Shown here piece after piece: positions 40,283-48,081 of a DNA stretch of 64,000 nucleotides (position 1 is the stretch's first letter; every line of letters begins with the position of its first letter). The stretch is from Flavobacterium channae (GTDB lineage: Bacteria > Bacteroidota > Bacteroidia > Flavobacteriales > Flavobacteriaceae): NCBI RefSeq assembly GCF_021172165.1, contig NZ_CP089096.1, positions 1,798,001 to 1,862,000 on the forward strand, given 5' to 3'. The notes under the pieces were generated by a model. It had not been told where the DNA came from. It did not search any database and saw only the letters and a list, made by a program, of their open reading frames with translations. Both the position numbers and the translations under genes were made by a program.

Positions 40283-42154
40283 ATGAATAAATTTGAACAA
40301 TTAGGATTGAATGAGTCGCTACTGCTGGCGATTAAAGATCTAGGATTTGAGAATCCGTCAGAAGTCCAAGAAAAAGCGATTCCAGTACTATTGGAACAAA
40401 ACACAGACTTAGTAGCCTTAGCGCAAACAGGAACAGGAAAAACCGCAGCTTTTGGTTTTCCTTTAATTCAAAAAATTGATGCTGAAAACAGAAACACGCA
40501 AGCATTAATTTTATCGCCAACACGTGAGTTATGCTTACAAATCACCAACGAAATTAAACTTTATTCAAAGTACATAAAAGGGTTACACACTGTGGCTGTT
40601 TATGGTGGTGCAAGCATTACAGAACAAGCTAGAGAAGTAAAACGTGGAGCTCAAATTATTGTAGCTACACCTGGTAGAATGCAAGACATGATTAACAGAG
40701 GTCTTGTAAACATTAAAAACATTGATTTCTGTGTCTTAGATGAGGCAGATGAAATGTTAAACATGGGATTCTACGAAGACATTTGTTCCATCTTATCGGA
40801 CACACCAGACGAAAAAAACACTTGGTTATTCTCTGCAACTATGCCACAAGAAGTTGCGCGTATTGCAAAACAATTCATGTCGAACCCAGAAGAAATTACG
40901 GTTGGACATAAAAATTCAGGTTCTGCTACAGTTTCTCACGAATATTACGTAGTAAACGCTAGAGACCGTTATGAAGCATTAAAACGTTTAGCAGATGCTA
41001 ATCCAGATATTTTTTCAGTTGTTTTTTGTAGAACAAAACGTGATACACAAGCGGTTGCCGAAAAATTAATCGAAGACGGGTATAACGCAGCAGCATTACA
41101 CGGTGACTTATCGCAAGCACAACGTGATGGTGTAATGAAATCATTCAGAGGGCGTCAAATTCAAATGTTGGTTGCAACAGACGTTGCTGCTCGTGGAATT
41201 GATGTTGATAATGTTACTCACGTAGTAAACTATCAATTACCAGACGAAATTGAAACATACAACCACCGTTCAGGAAGAACAGGTAGAGCTGGAAAATTAG
41301 GAACTTCTATTGTAATCGTTACAAAAAGTGAATTAAGAAAAATCCACTCTATTGAACGTATCATCAAACAAAAATTCGAAGAAAAAACAATTCCTTCTGG
41401 AATTGAAATCTGCGAAATTCAGTTATTACATTTAGCTAATAAAATTCACGATACAGAAGTTGATCACGAAATTGACAACTACTTACCAGCTATTTATGAA
41501 GTTTTCCAAGATTTATCTAAAGAAGAATTGATTAAAAGAATGGTTTCTGTAGAATTTAATAGATTCTTAAACTACTACAAAAAGAAACGTGATATTGCTT
41601 CTGAAAGAAGTGAAAGAAGTTCTGAACCAAGAGAAATTAGAGCTGGAGATCCAGTTCGTTATTTCATTAATATTGGTGCAAGAGACGATTTCGATTGGAT
41701 GCAATTAAAAGACTTCCTAAAAGAAACTTTAGAATTAGGTCGTGATGACGTATTTAAAGTAGATGTTAAAGAAGGTTTCTCTTTCTTCAATACCGATGGT
41801 GAACATACTGAAAAAGTAATGGAAACTTTAAATGGTTTTGATTTAAACGGAAGAAGAATCAACGTTGAAATCTCTAAAAACGACGGAGGAAGCAGTTCTA
41901 GACGCGATCATAATGGAAGAAATTCTGGTGGTGGAAGAAGAGAAGGCGGTTTTAGAGGTGAAAGAAGCGGTGCACCAAGAAGAGAAGGCGGCTTTAGAGG
42001 TGAAAGAAACAGTTCTGCTCCAAGAAGAGAAGGTGGTTTTAGAGGCGAAAGAAGTAGCTCAGCTCCAAGAAGAGAAGGTAGTTCTGACAGATCTTCTAGA
42101 AGAACAGAAAGTTCTGGAGATGCTTCAAGACCAAGAAGACCAAGAAGAAGCTAA
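40283..42154 (+). CDS. DEAD-box ATP-dependent RNA helicase with RGG-like tail
   Basis: This 623-residue helicase has the Walker A motif AQTGTGKT (residues 47-54), the DEAD box in VLDEADEMLNMGF, SATMP and the C-terminal helicase motif HRSGRTGRAG. A DbpA/CsdA-like RNA-binding domain follows (about 455-540). The tail of about 80 residues repeats RREGGFRGERS with SSAP linkers and ends in RRPRR. The tail is strongly basic and resembles RGG boxes that bind RNA or drive condensate formation. The role is probably ribosome assembly or mRNA decay under cold or stress. The tail DNA is tandemly repetitive (about 41937-42090). Confidence 0.95.
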   Translation: MNKFEQLGLNESLLLAIKDLGFENPSEVQEKAIPVLLEQNTDLVALAQTGTGKTAAFGFPLIQKIDAENRNTQALILSPTRELCLQITNEIKLYSKYIKGLHTVAVYGGASITEQAREVKRGAQIIVATPGRMQDMINRGLVNIKNIDFCVLDEADEMLNMGFYEDICSILSDTPDEKNTWLFSATMPQEVARIAKQFMSNPEEITVGHKNSGSATVSHEYYVVNARDRYEALKRLADANPDIFSVVFCRTKRDTQAVAEKLIEDGYNAAALHGDLSQAQRDGVMKSFRGRQIQMLVATDVAARGIDVDNVTHVVNYQLPDEIETYNHRSGRTGRAGKLGTSIVIVTKSELRKIHSIERIIKQKFEEKTIPSGIEICEIQLLHLANKIHDTEVDHEIDNYLPAIYEVFQDLSKEELIKRMVSVEFNRFLNYYKKKRDIASERSERSSEPREIRAGDPVRYFINIGARDDFDWMQLKDFLKETLELGRDDVFKVDVKEGFSFFNTDGEHTEKVMETLNGFDLNGRRINVEISKNDGGSSSRRDHNGRNSGGGRREGGFRGERSGAPRREGGFRGERNSSAPRREGGFRGERSSSAPRREGSSDRSSRRTESSGDASRPRRPRRS

Positions 42155-42185
42155 CAATTTTCGTTAATTTTCTTATAAATTTATA

Positions 42186-42260
42186 AAAAACTACAAAATA
42201 TCACCTTGAGATTCGTATTTTTGAATCAATAATTAAGGAATGAGATATTTTGTAGTTTTT
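42186..42260. repeat. 17-bp perfect inverted repeat bracketing a promoter and start codon
   Basis: AAAAACTACAAAATATC (42186-42202) is the exact reverse complement of GATATTTTGTAGTTTTT (42244-42260). The 41-base spacer holds the TATTTTTG box (42216-42223) and the ATG (42240-42242) of the next gene, and the right arm encodes the start of its signal peptide. The right arm runs into CTTTTT. Confidence 0.85.
42216..42223 (+). promoter_or_regulatory. -7 promoter element inside an inverted repeat
   Basis: TATTTTTG matches TAnnTTTG and is itself flanked by GATTC / GAATC (42210-42227), a small palindrome centred on the box. Confidence 0.6.
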
Positions 42261-43013
42261 CTTTTTGTACTAGTTTCAAATTTTTGTTTTTCACAAAACG
42301 ATACGCTTGTGACAAACATTAAAGGTACTGTTATTCAAAACGAAACAAAGCTTCCAATGAGCAATGTTCACGTTATTAATGCTTCACGCGTAAAAGGAAC
42401 AGTTACTTCTCCTAGCGGAACATTTGAAATTGATGCCAAGGTAAACGACACTTTATTATTTTCTTATTTAGGTTACGAAACTATTAAAGTTAAAGTAACA
42501 AACGACTGGATAAAACAAAATCCTACCAAAATTTACTTAAGCGAAAAAGCTTATGTTCTTGATGAAGTAGTAGTTGCAAAATACAACCTTACAGGTTATG
42601 TTGAAGTTGACACCAAATTAATTCCTGTTGCCGATGATGGTTATCGTTACAGCATTTCGGGATTAAAAGCGGGTTATGAAGGAGGCGAATACAAACCAGG
42701 AGCTATTGCTAAAGTTTTAGGTTCCATTTCAAATCCAGCTGATTTCTTATATAATGTATTTGGAAAGCGACCTAAAGAAATGAAAAAGCTAAAAGAAATG
42801 AAAAAAGACGATACCGTTAGAAATCTTTTAGCAACAAAATTTGATAGAGAAACACTAGCTGCTTTACTTGAAATAAGCAAAGACGATATTCCATTAATTC
42901 TTCAAAACTGTAATTATTCAGAATATTTCATCCAAACCGCAAACGATTTACAAATTATGGATGCGATAAGTGCTTGCTATGAAGATTACAAAATATTAAG
43001 GAAAAACAGGTAA
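42240..43013 (+). CDS. Secreted CarboxypepD_reg-like domain protein
   Basis: This 257-residue protein has a signal peptide ending at FSQ. One carboxypeptidase-regulatory-like beta-sandwich domain follows (about 26-105), with IKGTVIQNETKLPMSNVHVI and LLFSYLGYETIKV. This is the module found at the N-terminus of TonB-dependent receptors, but here it is followed only by a helical C-terminal region rich in Lys (KRPKEMKKLKEMKKDDT). Such proteins are usual in Bacteroidota envelopes with unknown roles. The stop directly abuts the convergent trmH stop. Confidence 0.82.
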   Translation: MRYFVVFLFVLVSNFCFSQNDTLVTNIKGTVIQNETKLPMSNVHVINASRVKGTVTSPSGTFEIDAKVNDTLLFSYLGYETIKVKVTNDWIKQNPTKIYLSEKAYVLDEVVVAKYNLTGYVEVDTKLIPVADDGYRYSISGLKAGYEGGEYKPGAIAKVLGSISNPADFLYNVFGKRPKEMKKLKEMKKDDTVRNLLATKFDRETLAALLEISKDDIPLILQNCNYSEYFIQTANDLQIMDAISACYEDYKILRKNR

Positions 43014-43691
43014 TCAGCTTTCCGTATTCGACTTAATTTCTGCGAATTTTTTCTCAATAAACTCAATATCTTTTATCGACTTTCGAGTCCAATCCAAACG
43101 TTTTTCTAAAACTTCTTCTGGAGTTAATTGCCAATTGATATTTGATTGACGCAAACGGTTTGTAACATCTTGAATGATAATTGCCGCAGAAACTGAAATA
43201 TTCAAACTTTCTGTATAACCTACCATTGGAATTTTTAAAAAGCCATCCGCTTGTTGCATTACTTCTTCTGACAATCCTAATTTTTCGGTTCCAAAAAACA
43301 AAGCAGAAGGTTTTGTAATATCAAACTCATGTAACATACATGAATCGTTATGTGGTGTTGTGGCAATAATTTGATAACCTTTACTTTTTAAGTTTGTTAT
43401 ACAATCCTGTATTGTTGAAAAACGATTAATATCAACCCATTTTTCAGCACCAAGTGCAATTTCTTTATCAATTCGTTTACCAAATTTTTGTTCGATAACG
43501 TTTAATTCCTGTATTCCAAAAACTTCACAACTTCTCATAACCGCGCTTGTATTGTGCAATTGATAAACATCTTCGATAGCTACAGTAAAATGTTTTGTTC
43601 TATTTTTTAATACACGTAAAAAACCCTCTTTTCGGCTTTCTGTAATAAATCCTTCTAAATATTTTAGTAAGTCTTGATCTTTATTTTCCAT
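43014..43691 (-). CDS. trmH: tRNA (guanosine-2'-O-)-methyltransferase, TrmH family
   Basis: This 225-residue SPOUT methyltransferase methylates the ribose of G18 in tRNA. The N-terminal VYQLHNTSAVMRSCEVFG contains the conserved Asn and Arg. The trefoil-knot motifs FFGTEKLGLS and IPMVGYTESLNISVSAAI are intact, and the length is that of TrmH. A TATTTTTG box lies exactly four bases before the ATG at 43691, suggesting a leaderless mRNA. Confidence 0.9.
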   Translation of the reverse strand: MENKDQDLLKYLEGFITESRKEGFLRVLKNRTKHFTVAIEDVYQLHNTSAVMRSCEVFGIQELNVIEQKFGKRIDKEIALGAEKWVDINRFSTIQDCITNLKSKGYQIIATTPHNDSCMLHEFDITKPSALFFGTEKLGLSEEVMQQADGFLKIPMVGYTESLNISVSAAIIIQDVTNRLRQSNINWQLTPEEVLEKRLDWTRKSIKDIEFIEKKFAEIKSNTES

Positions 43692-43695
43692 TCAG

Positions 43696-43703
43696 CAAAA
43701 ATA
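43696..43703 (-). promoter_or_regulatory. -7 promoter element four bases before the trmH ATG
   Basis: The minus strand reads TATTTTTG-CTGA-ATG, with the same four-base spacing as at pyrE, trmD and the gene at 13416. Confidence 0.55.
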
Positions 43704-43743
43704 ATACTACTTTTTTTATTATTTTAGACAAAAATAAAATTGC

Positions 43744-44274
43744 ATGACACAAGAAGAACTTCTACCCCTACTCTTAAAAAAAGATGATAGGTCGTTTACA
43801 CTACTCTATGACAACTATTCCAAAAGTTTATATGGAATTATTTTCAATTTAATTAAAGACAAAGAAGAAGCTGAAGATGTGCTTCAAGAAGTTTTTGTTA
43901 AAATTTGGAAAAACATAGACACTTACAACACTTCTAAAGGAAGATTGTACACTTGGATGTTAAACATTGCTCGTAACACATCTATTGATAAATTGCGTTC
44001 TAAAAACTTTAACAACAATCAAAAAAACTTATCAACCGATAATTTCGTACATATACTTGATGATAACTCAAAAACAATCAACAAAATAGATGCTATAGGA
44101 ATTAAAGAGTTTATAAAAAAATTAAAGCCAAAATGTATCCAATTAATAGATCTTTTATTTTTTAAAGGATACACTCAGCAAGAAGCGTCAGATGAACTTG
44201 AAATCCCATTAGGAACGGTTAAAACGCAGAATAGAAATTGTATGAATGAATTAAGATTAATGATCAATGAATAG
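43744..44274 (+). CDS. ECF-type RNA polymerase sigma factor
   Basis: This 176-residue sigma-70-family protein has region 2 (DNYSKSLYGIIFNLIKDKEEAEDVLQ, about residues 24-49, then EVFVKIWKNI) and region 4 (GYTQQEASDELEIPLGTVKT, about 139-158). Regions 1 and 3 are absent, as in extracytoplasmic-function factors. It overlaps the anti-sigma gene by eight bases, so they form a translationally coupled pair resembling the SigK/RskA type. The trigger and regulon are unknown. Confidence 0.92.
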   Translation: MTQEELLPLLLKKDDRSFTLLYDNYSKSLYGIIFNLIKDKEEAEDVLQEVFVKIWKNIDTYNTSKGRLYTWMLNIARNTSIDKLRSKNFNNNQKNLSTDNFVHILDDNSKTINKIDAIGIKEFIKKLKPKCIQLIDLLFFKGYTQQEASDELEIPLGTVKTQNRNCMNELRLMINE

Positions 44275-45052
44275 TAGAGAATATATAGAATCTGGGATTT
44301 TAGAACTGTATGTATTTGGAAAACTTTCCGATGAAGAAATTGCGGAAGTAAATCAAATGGCTGAACAGCACTCTGATGTAAGAGAAGAAATCAAAGCAAT
44401 TGAATTAGCGGTAATCAATTTATCACATAGTGTAGCTCCTCATTTATCGGCAACGAATTACGAAAAAATTCGAACCGAATTATTAGGAAAACACAAAGTT
44501 GTAACTATGAAATCTAAATCAAACTGGGCGCAATATACTGGTTGGGCAGCAGCTGCAATTTTAGTTATAGGTTTTGGTCTTCAATTTTATAAATTAAATC
44601 AAACGAATGAAATATTGAATAATGTTTCAACTGAGAAAAATCTTTTACAAGAATCAGTAGTAGATTTAGAATTGAAGAAAAAAGAATCAGACGAAGTTTT
44701 AGCTATTTTAAGAGATACAAGCAATGTTGCAGTAGCATTAACAGGACAACAAGTAGCTCCAAAAGCATTTGCAAAAGCTTATTATAACAAAGCTACTAAG
44801 GCTGTTTATATTGATGCTTCTGGTTTACCAACGCCCCCTAAAGGAATGGTTTATCAGGTTTGGGCATTAAAACTAGAACCTGTATTAACTCCTACAAGCA
44901 TTGGTTTATTAGATACTTATGCCACAAGCACAACAAAAGTAATAAAAGTTGAAAATGCAGAAGCACCTCAAGCGTTTGGAATTACTCTTGAACCAGCTGG
45001 TGGAAGTGCTAGTCCAACATTAGAACAACTCTACACTTTAGGAAAAGTATAA
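44267..45052 (+). CDS. Membrane anti-sigma factor, RskA-like
   Basis: This 261-residue protein has a cytoplasmic N-terminus (about 1-90, beginning YIESGILELYVFGKLSDEE) that should clamp the sigma factor. One membrane helix covers about 97-113, a short coiled coil follows, and a periplasmic RskA-type domain (about 160-258) contains GMVYQVWALK and AFGITLEPAGGS. The canonical HxxxCxxC zinc motif is not seen in the N-terminus. It overlaps the sigma factor gene and ends at a terminator. Confidence 0.9.
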   Translation: MNSREYIESGILELYVFGKLSDEEIAEVNQMAEQHSDVREEIKAIELAVINLSHSVAPHLSATNYEKIRTELLGKHKVVTMKSKSNWAQYTGWAAAAILVIGFGLQFYKLNQTNEILNNVSTEKNLLQESVVDLELKKKESDEVLAILRDTSNVAVALTGQQVAPKAFAKAYYNKATKAVYIDASGLPTPPKGMVYQVWALKLEPVLTPTSIGLLDTYATSTTKVIKVENAEAPQAFGITLEPAGGSASPTLEQLYTLGKV

Positions 45053-45057
45053 TACTC

Positions 45058-45084
45058 AAAATGCGTCTTTTTTAGACGCATTTG
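45058..45084 (+). terminator. Terminator of the sigma/anti-sigma operon
   Basis: AAATGCGTCT / AGACGCATTT forms a 10-bp stem with a T-rich loop. The following T run is short (TTTGATTTT), so this one is weaker than others. Confidence 0.6.
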
Positions 45085-45111
45085 ATTTTAAAATTGCGAA
45101 AGAATTAGAAA

Positions 45112-45801
45112 ATGAAAAAAATTGTAGTATTAACTGGAGCCGGAATTAGTGCTGAAAGTGGCATTAAAACCTTCAGAGATGCTGATGGTTTATGGGAAGG
45201 TCATGATATTATGGAAGTAGCCTCGCCTATTGGCTGGAAAAATAATGCTGAATTGGTTTTGGACTTCTACAACAAAAGACGTGCGCAATTACAAACGGTA
45301 AGGCCAAATAAAGCGCATGAAATATTAGCCGAATTAGAGAATGCTTTTGATATGCATATCATAACTCAAAACGTAGACGATTTACACGAAAGAGCTGGAA
45401 GTAATAAAGTAATCCATCTTCATGGTGAATTGCTAAAAGTACGAAGTGTTGTCGATGAAAACTTTGTTATCGATTGGAAACACGATTTAAACTTAGGCGA
45501 TTTTGACTTAGAAGGCAACCAATTAAGACCACATATTGTTTGGTTTGGAGAAGACGTTCCTATGATTGAAAACGCAATTGATATAGTTGAAACTGCCGAT
45601 ATTTTTATCATTATCGGAACATCATTACAAGTATATCCCGCGGCTGGATTAATGAATTATGTAGATGAAAGTGTTCCTGTTTATTATATTGATCCAAATC
45701 CGGCAACCATTTACGATTTACCAAATGAGTTGAAAGTGTTGCCATTAACCGCAGTTGAAGGAATGAAAATTATTAAAGCAGAACTTTTGTCTTTGGAATA
45801 A
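45112..45801 (+). CDS. cobB: NAD-dependent protein deacylase (sirtuin) without zinc cysteines
   Basis: This 229-residue sirtuin has the NAD-binding motif GAGISAESGIKTFRDADGLW, TQNVDDLHERAG and the catalytic His in HLHGE. FYNKRRAQL supplies the Tyr-x-x-Arg pair that class III sirtuins use to bind succinyl- or malonyl-lysine. The zinc-binding module between HLHGE and RPHIVWFGE has no cysteine at all, where most sirtuins have two CxxC pairs. The fold is probably kept by a shortened loop. It removes acyl groups from lysines in the cytoplasm and has no functionally linked neighbour. Confidence 0.88.
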   Translation: MKKIVVLTGAGISAESGIKTFRDADGLWEGHDIMEVASPIGWKNNAELVLDFYNKRRAQLQTVRPNKAHEILAELENAFDMHIITQNVDDLHERAGSNKVIHLHGELLKVRSVVDENFVIDWKHDLNLGDFDLEGNQLRPHIVWFGEDVPMIENAIDIVETADIFIIIGTSLQVYPAAGLMNYVDESVPVYYIDPNPATIYDLPNELKVLPLTAVEGMKIIKAELLSLE

Positions 45802-45812
45802 AAAAACTCCCA

Positions 45813-45848
45813 ACTAATTACTGATTACTAATCACTAATTACTAAATT
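45813..45848. repeat. Short TTACTAATCACTAATTACTA repeat
   Basis: Heptamer-like units (ATTACTG, ATTACTA, ATCACTA, ATTACTA) lie directly upstream of the purB promoter box. They are the reverse complement of the type at 31019-31050. Confidence 0.55.
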
Positions 45849-45850
45849 TG
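45843..45850 (+). promoter_or_regulatory. -7 promoter element of purB
   Basis: TAAATTTG matches TAnnTTTG and is partly formed by the end of the ATTACTA repeat. Confidence 0.6.
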
Positions 45851-45876
45851 CACTTCTTTAAACAACACACAACAAA

Positions 45877-47220
45877 ATGCAATTAACAGAATTAAATGCT
45901 ATTTCGCCAATTGATGGTCGTTATAGAAGCAAAACTATTTCATTATCTCCTTATTTTTCAGAAGAAGCCCTAATTAAATACCGTGTATTAATTGAGGTTG
46001 AATATTTTATTGCTTTGCGCGAAGCTGATGTACCACAATTAGCTAAAATTGACAAATCGATTTATGATTCATTAAGAGCAATCTATAAAAACTTCTCTAC
46101 TGAAGATGCGCTTTGGATTAAAGAAACTGAAAAAACAACCAACCACGATGTTAAAGCTGTGGAATATTTCATCAAATCAAAGTTTGATGGTTTAGGATTA
46201 CAAGAATATAAAGAGTTCATCCATTTTGGTTTGACTTCTCAAGATATCAACAATACTGCAATTCCGCTTTCTACAAAAGAAGCTTTTGAAAATGTATATT
46301 TACCAAGCTTAGTAAGTGTTATTGCTAAATTAAAAGAACTAGCAATGGAATGGCAAAACGTTCCAATGTTAGCCAGAACTCACGGACAACCGGCCTCTCC
46401 TACCCGTTTAGGAAAAGAAATTTTAGTGTTCGTAGAACGTTTAGAAGAACAAATGCGTTTGTTATTCAATGTTCCTTTTGCAGCTAAATTTGGTGGTGCT
46501 ACTGGAAATTACAATGCTCACAAAGTAGCGTATCCGAATACGGATTGGAAAAAATTTGGAACTGATTTTGTTGAAAACAGTTTAGGTTTACACCATTCTT
46601 TCCCTACAACTCAAATTGAACATTACGATCATTTTGCAGCATTTTTCGATGCTTTAAAACGTATCAATACGATATTAATTGATTTAGATAGAGACATTTG
46701 GACATATGTTTCAATGGATTATTTCAAACAAAAAATCAAAGCAGGAGAAATTGGTTCTTCAGCAATGCCTCACAAAGTAAATCCAATTGATTTTGAAAAT
46801 TCGGAAGGAAACTTAGGAATTGCTAATGCTATTTTCGAACATATATCGGCTAAACTACCTATTTCTCGTTTACAACGTGATTTAACAGACAGTACTGTTT
46901 TACGTAATATTGGTGTGCCAATGGGACACACTTTAATTGCTTTTGAAGCAACTTTAAAAGGATTAAACAAATTATTACTAAACGAAGATAAATTCGCAGA
47001 AGATTTAGAGAAAAACTGGGCAGTTGTTGCAGAAGCGATTCAAACGATTCTAAGAAGAGAAGCTTATCCAAATCCATATGAAGCTTTAAAAGACTTAACA
47101 AGAACAAATACTGTAATTAATAAAGAAGCGATTCACAATTTTATTGGTACTTTAAACGTTTCTGAAGAAGTAAGAACTGAATTAATGCAAATTACACCAA
47201 GTAACTATTTAGGTATATAA
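45877..47220 (+). CDS. purB: Adenylosuccinate lyase
   Basis: This 447-residue member of the fumarase/aspartase superfamily catalyses two steps: SAICAR to AICAR in purine synthesis, and adenylosuccinate to AMP. The superfamily signature SSAMPHKVNPIDFENSEG, the substrate motif THGQPASPTRLGKE and TSQDINNTA are intact, and the length is normal. It starts with LNAISPIDGRYRSKT, typical of the PurB group with an extended N-terminus. A polysaccharide deacetylase-like gene follows nine bases after its stop. Confidence 0.96.
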   Translation: MQLTELNAISPIDGRYRSKTISLSPYFSEEALIKYRVLIEVEYFIALREADVPQLAKIDKSIYDSLRAIYKNFSTEDALWIKETEKTTNHDVKAVEYFIKSKFDGLGLQEYKEFIHFGLTSQDINNTAIPLSTKEAFENVYLPSLVSVIAKLKELAMEWQNVPMLARTHGQPASPTRLGKEILVFVERLEEQMRLLFNVPFAAKFGGATGNYNAHKVAYPNTDWKKFGTDFVENSLGLHHSFPTTQIEHYDHFAAFFDALKRINTILIDLDRDIWTYVSMDYFKQKIKAGEIGSSAMPHKVNPIDFENSEGNLGIANAIFEHISAKLPISRLQRDLTDSTVLRNIGVPMGHTLIAFEATLKGLNKLLLNEDKFAEDLEKNWAVVAEAIQTILRREAYPNPYEALKDLTRTNTVINKEAIHNFIGTLNVSEEVRTELMQITPSNYLGI

Positions 47221-47229
47221 ATTTCAAAT

Positions 47230-48009
47230 ATGCAAAAACCTATCATTTTAAAACTTTTTCTAATTAGTTTACTGATAGGTTTTTTCTTTTCTTGTAACTC
47301 AGTAAAATCAATACAACAACAAAAAACCAACGCTGGTGTTGTTATTACGTTTGACGATTGTTTTATAAAAGAATGGAATGATGCAGATATGCAATTAGCA
47401 AAATACAAATGGAAAGCAACCTTTTGTGTGAGTAATGTTCCTCAAATTACTAAAAACGATTTTGGGACTTTAAAAAACTTCCAATTAAAAGGTCATGAAA
47501 TTGCTGGGCATGGTTACAACCACATAAATGCTAAAGATTTTTCTAAAAAATACGGCAAAAAGAAATACATTGAAACCGAAATCACGCCTTTAATTCAGGC
47601 TTTTCAACACCAAGGAATCACTTTGAATTCATTTGCTTATCCTTTTGGAGCAAAAACACAAACACTTGATTCCGAATTAAAAAAACATTTCAAAATCATT
47701 AGAGCAACTGCTGGTGGTTATAAAAAAGTGCGAAACAATTCTAATTTTTACAATGGTAAACCTATTTTAAACGGAATTGGAATTGACACTAGATACAAAC
47801 ACTTTAGTATCAAATACATCACCAAAGTTTTAAATTACGCGAAAAGAAACAACAAAGTGGTTATTTTTTACGCTCACAAACCTGTGAATAAAGCTACTGC
47901 TAATTACGAAGTAGAGATGAAAACTTTAGAATTCATTTGCCAATATGTACGAAATAATCAAATGCAATTCTACACATTGAACGACCTGAATTCGTTAAAA
48001 AAAAGATAA
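47230..48009 (+). CDS. Polysaccharide deacetylase-family lipoprotein
   Basis: This 259-residue protein has a lipoprotein signal (lipobox FFSC, Cys near residue 22). The NodB-type fold carries the metal and catalytic motif VITFDDCF (paired Asp) and HxxxH in HGYNH. SFAYPFGAKT is the third conserved element. NodB-family enzymes remove N-acetyl or O-acetyl groups from surface glycans; the target here is unknown. It probably reads through from purB, with no promoter box seen in the nine-base gap. Confidence 0.88.
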   Translation: MQKPIILKLFLISLLIGFFFSCNSVKSIQQQKTNAGVVITFDDCFIKEWNDADMQLAKYKWKATFCVSNVPQITKNDFGTLKNFQLKGHEIAGHGYNHINAKDFSKKYGKKKYIETEITPLIQAFQHQGITLNSFAYPFGAKTQTLDSELKKHFKIIRATAGGYKKVRNNSNFYNGKPILNGIGIDTRYKHFSIKYITKVLNYAKRNNKVVIFYAHKPVNKATANYEVEMKTLEFICQYVRNNQMQFYTLNDLNSLKKR

Positions 48010-48044
48010 AAAACGCTTCCTAAATTAGAACTGTTTTGATAAGA

Positions 48045-48079
48045 AATTGATTTTAACTATTTTTAGTCAAAAATCAATT
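48045..48079 (+). promoter_or_regulatory. Inverted repeat over the promoter region of the KefB-like gene
   Basis: AATTGATTTT (48045-48054) and AAAATCAATT (48070-48079) are perfect inverted repeats around TATTTTTAG, a near match to the -7 box, ending two bases before the ATG. It may be an operator or a hairpin that limits translation. Confidence 0.35.
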
Positions 48080-48081
48080 AT

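Noticed and set aside
41865..42167. A 100-codon plus-strand frame giving a very acidic, Glu/Leu-rich protein
   Set aside because: It is the shifted frame of the repetitive Arg/Gly/Glu-coding helicase tail; its regularity comes from the DNA repeat, and it has no promoter or start context of its own.
42203..42243. Firm call of an invertible promoter
   Set aside because: The spacer is shorter than in known cases, inversion would remove the start codon, and no recombinase gene is in the window; kept only as one hypothesis.
43725..43743. AATAAAATTG before the sigma-factor gene as a -7 box
   Set aside because: It has a mismatch in the TTTG part and would leave only one base before the ATG, so it was not listed as a promoter.
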